64,000 nucleotides of DNA from Burkholderiaceae bacterium (GTDB lineage: Bacteria > Pseudomonadota > Gammaproteobacteria > Burkholderiales > Burkholderiaceae_C): the NCBI GenBank assembly GCA_017992055.1, contig JAGOPK010000003.1, positions 463,666 to 527,665 of the forward strand. Direction: 5' to 3'. Of the stretch, positions 16,043-25,000 are shown piece after piece. Numbering within the stretch: position 1 is the first letter of the stretch; each line of letters starts with the position of its first letter. Position numbers and translations under genes: made by a program. The notes under the pieces are model-generated. The model was not told the origin of the DNA and ran no database searches. It saw only the letters and a program-made list of their open reading frames with translations.

Positions 16043-19000
16043 ATGGTTCACGCCAACCCCCTGTCCAGCCCGCGTCGCCGGGGCGACGTGCCGCGGCTCA
16101 CGCCGCTGGCCCGAGGCCTGCTGGCCGCCTGTCTGCTGAGCCCGGCGCTGACCAGCCTGCCGGTACAGGCCGCCGGACCCGCGGCGCCAGCCTTGCCAAC
16201 CGGTCCCCAGGTCGTGCATGGCCAGGCCACCGTGGCCACGCAGGGCAGCCAGATGACCGTGCGCAACACGCCCGGCGCCATCCTCAACTGGCAGAGCTTC
16301 TCCATCGCCGCCGGCCATGGCGTCTATTTCGACCAGGCCAGTGCCAGCAGCAAGGTGCTCAACCGCGTGCTCGGCAAGGACCCGTCGCAGATCTTCGGCT
16401 CGCTGGCCAGCAATGGCCAGGTCTGGCTGCTCAACCCCAACGGCGTGCTGTTCGGCCGCGGCGCGCGTGTCGACGTGGCCTCGCTGGTGGCCAGCACGCT
16501 GCGCCTGGGCGACAGCGACTTCCTGGCCGGGCGCTACCGCTTTGGCGGTGGCGACGTCCAGGGCCAGGCCGCCGGCGTGCGCAACGAAGGCAGCCTGCAG
16601 ACCAGCTTCGGCGGCCAGGTCGTGCTGCTGGGCGACCGTGTCGAGAACGCCGGCGACATCCAGGCCCCCGGTGGCCAGGTGGCGCTGGCTGCGGCGCGCA
16701 GCCTGACCCTGGTCGACACCGGCCTGCCGCATCTGGCGGTGCAGATGGACCTGCCGGCCGGCGAGGTGCTGAACCTGGGTCGGCTGGCGGCGGCCGGTGG
16801 CCGTGTCGACGTCTACGGTGCCATCGTCAACCAGCAGGGCCTGGTGTCGGCGCAGACGCTGAGCCTGGGCGCGCAGGGGCAGATCGTGCTGCGCGCCTCC
16901 GAGACCCTGACGCTGGGCGAGGCCAGCCGCACCGAGGCCGGCGGCACGGCCTCGGGCCAGCGGGGCGGTGACATCACGCTGTCGGGCCGCGACATTGCCA
17001 TCGCCGGCGCCGCCGTGGTCGATGCCTCGGGCGAGGCCGGCGGTGGCCGCATCCGACTGGGGGGTGGCCTGCAGGGACGCGATGGCGGCGTGCCGAATGC
17101 CGCCACGGTGCGGGTCGATGCGGCCGCGCGCTTGGCGGCCGATGCCGGCAGCCTGGGCGACGGCGGCCAGATCATCGTCTGGTCCGACCACAGCACGCAG
17201 TTCCTGGGCCAGCTCAGCGCCCGCGGTGGTGCGCTGGGCGGCGATGGCGGCTTTGCCGAGGTGTCCAGCCGCCGCGTGCTGGGCTTTGCCGGCATGGCCG
17301 ACCTGGGCGCCGGCCTGGGTGCGACCGGCACCCTTCTGCTGGACCCGAGCTTCCTGGTCATCCAGGCCAGCGCACCCAACCTGACCGGCAGCGGCAGCCT
17401 CGACCTGAGCACGCCCAACCTGCTGTTCGGCGACCACGGCAGCATCACCAGCATCATCACCGCGGCGGCGGTGAACTCGCAGCTGAACTCCGCCAACGTG
17501 GTGCTGCAGGCCAGCGTGGACATCAGCGTCAACGCGGCCATCAGCGGCAGCCGCAGCCTGACGCTGCAGGCCGGCCGCGACATCATCGTCAACAGTGCCA
17601 TCAGCGCTGGCGGTGGCATCGTGCTGTCGGCCAACGACCCCGGTGGCACGGCCGGCGGCACCGGTGCCGTGCAAGTGGCGGCGGCGCTGAATGCCGGTGG
17701 CGGTGCGCTGAGCCTGAGCAACAACGGCGGCAGCGGCGAGCACCAGATCGGCGCCAGCCTCAGCGCGGCCAGCCTGTCCATCAGCGGCAATGCCCAGCTC
17801 ACCCAGGCCAGCACCTGGACCCTGTCGGGCAACTCGACGCTGGCGGGCCAGATCGGCGGCAGCGGCGTGCTCACCAAGGCCGGCGCGGGCACGCTGACCC
17901 TGACCGGCAGCGGCAGCTTCGCGCCGATGGCCGTGGCCGCGGGCACGCTGAACTTCAACAACGCCAGTGCCGTCACCCTGCCCAGCCTGACGCTGACCGG
18001 CGGCACCTTCGGCGGCAGCGGTGAGGTCGTCGTCAGCGGCGCCTTCGATGTCATCGGCAGCTATGCCAACCTGACCGGCAGCGGCAGCCTGACGACACTG
18101 GGCACGAGCACGGTCAACCTGGCCAATGTCAGCGGCGGCTACCTGGGCATGAACCGCCCCTGGACCAACAACGGCACGCTGAACATCGCCGGCGACGACT
18201 TCATCTACCTGGGCCTGCCCGGCGGGGGGGCGACGACGCTGACCAATGCCCTGGGCGCGACGCTGAACCTGAACAGCACGCACAGCCAGCCGCTGACGCA
18301 CTACACCGGCACCAGCACCGTCCACAACGCCGGCACGCTGAACCAGAACACCAGTGGCACGCATGCCATCGGCGCCAGCAGCTTCAGCAATGTCGGCACC
18401 GTCAACGTCAACGCCGGCACATTGACGCTGTCCGGCGGTGGCAGCGACACCGGCATCTACAACCTGGCCGCGGGCACCACGCTGGCGCTGAGCGGCGGCA
18501 CGCGCTCGATGGCGGCCAGCGTCGATGTGTCGGGACCGGGCACGGTGCGCGTGGACGGGGGCACGCTGAACATCAGCGATGCGGTGGGCACCGCCGACAC
18601 GCCGGTGGTCATCAGCGGCGGCACGCTCAACTTCAATGGCAGCACCACGGTGACGCTGCCGTCGCTGACCCTGCTGTCGGGCACCCTGGGAGGCAGTGGC
18701 AACGTCATCGTCGCCGGCGCCTTCGATGTCACCGGCAGCTATGCCAACCTGACCGGCAGCGGCAGCCTGACGACCTTGGGCACGAGCACGGTCAACCTGG
18801 CCAATGTCGGCGGCGGCTACCTGGGCATGAACCGGCCCTGGATCAACCAGGGCACGCTGAACATCGCCGGCGACGACTTCGTCTACCTGGGCCTGCCCAG
18901 CGGCGGCACCAGCACGCTGACCAATGCGGCCAATGCCACGCTGAACATCAGCTCGACCAGTGGCAATGCCCTGATCCACTACACCGGCACCACGGTGATC

Positions 19001-22000
19001 GACAACGCCGGCACGCTGAACCTGAACGCCAGCGGCTCGCACACGCTGAGCGCGACCAGCCTGCACAACAGTGGCTTGGTCAACGTGAATGCGGGCACGC
19101 TGGTGCTCAGCGCCAACGGCAGCGACAGTGGCAGCTATGCGGTGGCCAGCGGCGCCACGCTGGACTTCTCGGGCGGCACGCGCACGCTGGACACGGCCTC
19201 GTCGGTCTCGGGCGCCGGCACGCTGCGCGTCAGCGGTGCCACGGTGCATGGCAACGGCACGCTGGGCCTGGTCAACACCGGCGCGGCCATCGTCGTTGGC
19301 AGCGGCACGCTGAACCTGGGCGGCGCGGTCTCGGGCACGCTGGCGCCCACCAGCGTCAGCGGCGGCACGCTGAACTTCAACAACAGCAGCGCCGTGACCC
19401 TGCCCAGCCTGACGCTGACCGGCGGCACCATCGGTGGCAGCGGCGACGTCATCGTCAGCGGCGCCTTCAATGTCACCGGCAGCTATGCCAACCTGACCGG
19501 CAGCGGCAGCCTGACGACCTTGGGCACGAGCACGGTCAACCTGGCCAGTGTCAGTGGCGGCTACCTGGGCATGAACCGGCCCTGGATCAACCAGGGAACG
19601 TTGAACATCGCCGGCGACGACTTCGTCTACCTGGGCCTGCCCAGCGGCGGCACCAGCACGCTGACCAATGCGGACGGCGCGACGCTGAACATCAGCTCGA
19701 CCAGCGGCAATGCCCTGATCCATTACACCGGCACCACGGTGATCGACAACGCCGGCACGCTGAACCTGAACGCCAGCGGCTCGCACACGCTGAGCGCGAC
19801 CAGCCTGCACAACAGCGGCTTGGTCAACGTGAATGCGGGCACGCTGGTGCTCAGCGCCAACGGCAGCGACAGCGGCAGCTATGCGGTGGCCAGCGGCGCC
19901 ACGCTGGACTTCTCGGGCGGCACGCGCACGCTGGACACGGCCTCGTCGGTCTCGGGCGCCGGCACGCTGCGCGTCAGCGGTGCCACGGTGCATGGCAACG
20001 GCACGCTGGGCCTGGTCAACACCGGCGCGGCCATCGTCGTTGGCAGCGGCACGCTGAACCTGGGCGGCGCGGTCTCGGGCACGCTGGCGCCCACCAGCGT
20101 CAGCGGCGGCACGCTGAACTTCAACAACAGCAGCGCCGTGACCCTGCCCAGCCTGACGCTGACCGGCGGCACCATCGGCGGCAGCGGCGACTTCGTCGTC
20201 AGCGGCGCCTTCGATGTCATCGGCAGCTATGCCTACCTCACCGGCAGCGGCTCGCTGAGCACCCAGGGCACGAGCACAGTCAACCTGGCCAGCGTCAACG
20301 GTGGCTACCTGGGTCTGAACCGCCACTGGATCAACAACGGCACGCTGAACATCGCCGGCGACGACTTCGTCTACCTGGGCCTGCCCAGCGGTGGCACGAC
20401 CACGCTGACCAATGCGGCCAATGCCACGCTGAACCTCAGTTCCACCAACGCCAGCGCCCTGGTGCACTACACCGGCACCACCACCGTCCACAACGCTGGC
20501 ACGCTGAACCAGAACGTCAGCGGCAGCCACACGCTGAGCGCCAGCAGCTTCCACAACAGCGGCGTGGTCAACGTGCCCGTGGGCACGCTGCTGCTCAGCG
20601 CCAACGGCAGCGACAGCGGCAGCTATGCGGTGGCCGCGGGTGCGACGCTGGACTTCTCGGGCGGCACGCGCACGCTGGAGACGGCCTCGTCGGTCTCGGG
20701 CGCCGGCACGCTGAAGGTCAGCGGCGCCTCGGTCCAGGGCCTGGGTGCGCTGAGCCTGGCCAACACCGGTGCGGCGATCGTCGTCAGCAATGGCACGCTG
20801 AGCCTGGGCGGTGCGGTCTCGGGCACGCTGGCGCCCACCAGCGTCAGCGGCGGCACGCTGAACTTCGACAACAGCAGCGCCGTGACCCTGCCCAGCCTGA
20901 CGCTGACCGGCGGCACCCTGGGCGGCAGTGGCGACTTCAGCATCAGCGGCGCCTTCGACATCACCGGCAGCTATGCCTACATCACGGGCAGCGGCTCGCT
21001 GACCACCCAGGGCACGAGCACGCTGAACCTGGCCAATGTCAGCAACGGCTACCTGGGCCTGAACCGCAACTGGATCAACAACGGCACGCTGAACATCGCC
21101 GGCGACGACTTCGTCTACCTGGGCCTGCCCAACGGCGGCACGACCACGCTGACCAATGCGGCCGGCGCGACGCTGAACCTGGCCAGCTCGTACAGCCATC
21201 CGCTGGTGCAGTACACCGGCAGCACCAGCATCCACAACGCCGGCACGCTGAACCAGAGCGCCAGCGGCTCGCACACCCTCAATCCCAGCAGCTTCCACAA
21301 CAGCGGCACGGTCAACGTGCTCGCCGGCAGCCTGGTGCTGAGCGCCAACGGCAGCGACTCCGGCAGCTATGCGCTGGCGGCCGGCAGCACGCTGAACCTG
21401 TCCGGCGGCACGCGCACGCTCACGGCCGGCGCCAGCCTGTCGGGCCCCGGCAGCCTGACGGTCAGCGGCGCCACGCTGAATGTCGACACCGCCATCGATT
21501 TCAGCGACACGGCGGTGCGTGTCAGCGCCGGCACGCTGAACTTCAACAACGGCAGTGCGGTGACCCTGCCCAACCTGGCGCTGAGCGGCGGCACGGTCGG
21601 CGGCAGCGGCGATGTCATCGTCAGCGGCGCCTTCGATGTCACCGGCAGCTATGCCAGCCTGACCGGCAGCGGCAGCCTGACCACCCAGGGCACGAGCACC
21701 GTCAACCTGGCCAATGTCACGGGCGGCTATCTGGGCCTGAGCCGCAACTGGAACAACAGCGGCACGCTGAACATCGGCGGCGATGACTTCATCTACTTCG
21801 GACTGCCCAGCGGCGGCAACAGCACGCTGACCAACCTGGCCGGCGGCACGCTGACGCTGAGCAGCACCCAGGCCACACCGCTGGTGCTCTACACCGGCAC
21901 GCAGAACATCGTCAACGCCGGCACGCTGAACCAGACCGCCAGCGGCAGCCACGGCATCGGCCTGCCGTTCAGCAACAGCGGCACGGTCAATGTCTCGGCC

Positions 22001-25000
22001 GGCACGCTGGTGCTCAGCGGCAATGGCAGCGACACCGGCGGCTATGCGCTGGCGGCGGGCAGCACGCTGCACATCGCCGGCGGCACACGCACGCTGGCCA
22101 GCGGCGCCAGCCTGTCCGGCGGCAACCTGGTGGTCAGCAACGGCACCCTGCAGGTCAACGGCCAGGTCGACTTCGGCAGCACGCCGGTGAGCATCAGCGG
22201 CGGCGCGCTGAACTTCAACCAGGCTGCTGCAGTCACCGTGCCCAGCCTGAGCCTGAGCAGCGGCACGCTGGGTGGCAGCGGCGACGTGGTGGTCAGCGGC
22301 GCCTTCGACGCCACCGGCAGCTATGCCTTCCTGACCGGCAGCGGCAGCCTGACCACCGAGGGCACGAGCACGGTCAACCTGGCGGCCGTCAACGGCGGCT
22401 ACCTGGGCATGAACCGCCGCTGGATCAACCGCGGCCATCTGACCGTCGGTGGCGACGACCTGCTGTACTTCGGCCTGCCCAATGGCGACAGCGGCGGCAC
22501 CAGCACGCTGAGCAACCAGGCCGGCGCCACGCTGACGCTGGCCAGCAGCTATGTCTCGCCGCTGCTCACCTACACCGGCACCAGCCTGCTGGCCAATGCC
22601 GGCACGCTGGAGCTTGCGGCCAGCGGCACGCACAACCTCAGCCTGGGCGGTGTGCAGAACACCGGCAGCCTGCAGGTGGCGCAAGGGGCGTGGACGGTGA
22701 ACGGCACGCTCAGCCAGAGCGGGCTGATCCAGACCGACGCCGGCACCAGCCTTCGCGTCTTGGGCAACCTCAGCAACCAGGCCGGCGGCACGCTGGCCGG
22801 CACCGGCACCCTGATCGTCGGTGGCACGCTGACCAACCTGGGCACCATCAGTCCGGCGGGGGCCGGCAGCGCCGGCACGCTGAGCATCAGCGGCCATCTG
22901 GCCCTGTCCGGTGGCACGCTGGCCATCGACCTGGGCGGCAGCGGCGCCTCCGATCTGCTGGCCGTCAGCGGCAATGTCACGCTGGGCGGCAACCTCAGCG
23001 CCAACCTGCTGGCCGGCTACACGCCCGGCGTGGCCGAGCATGTGGCCATCGTCAGTGCCGGCGGCACGTCCAGTGGCGCCTTCAGCGGCACCGCACTGCC
23101 CGCCGGCTTCACCGCCGGCTACCAGCTGGCGGCCAACGAGGCGGCGCGCCTGATCTATTCCGGCAGCAGCGGTGCCAAGGTGTTCACCAATGCCGCCAAC
23201 GACCTGAACTGGGCCACGCCGGCCAACTGGAGCGGAGCACTGCCCGGCAGCACCGACAGCGCCATCCTCAGCGCCGGCTACGACGTGCTCTATGCCTCGG
23301 GCAACCACACCATCGCGGCCCTGATCATCGCCGGCGGCAACTCGCTCACCGTGTCGGGCGGCGCCCTGACGGTCACCGGCAGCACCACGCTGGGCGGCAG
23401 CCTGACGGTGTCAGGCAGCGGTGCGGCCACCCTGAACGGCGATCTGAGCGGCGCTGGCCAGGTGGCCGTGCAGGGGGGCAGCCTGCTGCTCCATGGGGCC
23501 TCCAGCATGGCCCGGCTGAGCCTTGGCGCCGGTGCCCTGGGCGGCGGCGGCAGCCTGCAGGTGAGCGAGGCCTTCAGCCGCAGCGCCGCCGCCAGCGTCG
23601 CGGCCGACTTCAGCAGCATCGGCATCACCCAGGTCAGCGGCGACCTGAGCCCGGGCGCCCTGTCGGCCGGCACGCTGACGCTGAACGCCCAAGATCCCAA
23701 TGGCCGGCTGGTGATCGACGGCCGCGTCGCCAGCGCTGGCGCGCTGACGATCCAGGCCGCCGGCCCGCTGCAGCTGGCCGGCAGCAATGCCGCGCTGGTT
23801 GCTGGCGGTGACCTGAGCGTCAGCGCGCACAGCCTGGACCTGGCCGCGCCGATCAGCGGCCAACGTCTGGTGGTCGTCGGCACGCATGGCGTGCAGCTGC
23901 GGGATGCCGCCCAGCTGAGCGCCAGCGCCACCAGCGGCGACGCCATCGTGCTCGACGCCGCCGGCACCGGGCCGTTCATCAACCAGGTCGGTGCCGGCGT
24001 GCTGAGCACCGCCGGCGGCCGCTGGCTGGTGTACTCGGCCGATCCGATGGCAGACACCGTGGGGGGGCTGGCGGCCAGCTTCCGCCAGTACAACGCGCCC
24101 TATGGCGCGAGCACGCCGCTGGGCAGCGGCAACGGTCTGCTCTACAGCCTGGCGCCCACGCTGAGCATCGGCCTGCAGGGCACGGTGGCCAAGGTCTACG
24201 ACGGCCATGCCGGCGCCAGCCTGCTGCCGGCCAACTACAGCCTGTCCGGGGCGCTGGCCATCGACAGCATTTCGCTCAACCCACCGGCCAGCGGCCTGTA
24301 CGTCGACGGGGGCAGCGCCTCCAGGAGCGCCGGCAGCGGCAAGACCGTGCAGGTGTCCGGCCTGACGCTGACCGCCAGCGACAGTGCTGCCGGCTACCCG
24401 GTCTATGGCCTGCAGTTCAACACCACGGCCAGTGCGCCCGTCGGCAGCATCACGCCAGCGCCGCTGGCCGTCGGCGGCCTGGTGGCGCTGGCCAAGGTCT
24501 ACGACGGCGGCACCGCCGCCAGCCTGGCCGGCGCGGCCACGGTGGCGCCGCTGGCCGGTGACCAGGTGCAGCTGGCGGGCAGCGCCAGCGCCAGCTTTGC
24601 CGACAAGAACGTGGGCACGGCCAAGCCGGTCATGCTGTCCGGCCTGGTGCTCAGCGGTGCCGATGCGGGCAACTACACGCTGCAGGCGCCTGCGGGCCTG
24701 CAGGCCGACATCACGCCGGCGCCGCTGGCCGTCGGCGGCCTGGTGGCGCTGGCCAAGGTCTACGACGGCGGCACCGCTGCCAGCCTGGCCGGCGCGGCCA
24801 CGGTGGCGCCGCTGGCCGGTGACCAAGTGCAGCTGGCGGGCAGCGCCAGCGCCAGCTTTGCCGACAAGAACGTGGGCATGGCCAAGGCCGTGACCGTGGC
24901 CGGCCTCACGCTGAGCGGTGCCGATGCCGGCAACTACACGCTGCAGGCGCCTGCGGGCCTGCAGGCCGACATCACGCCGCGGCTGCTCAGCGTGATCGGC

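Noticed and set aside
14186-23308. A 3040-codon open frame on the minus strand opposite tpsB and tpsA
   Set aside because: It is a shadow of codon bias in GC-rich repetitive DNA: the translation is low-complexity (A, G, Q, R, V), has no motif, and the plus-strand reading is plainly TpsB/TpsA.
24465-24980. A CRISPR-like array
   Set aside because: The near-identical blocks are in-frame YDG protein repeats of 86 residues, not short repeats with unique spacers.
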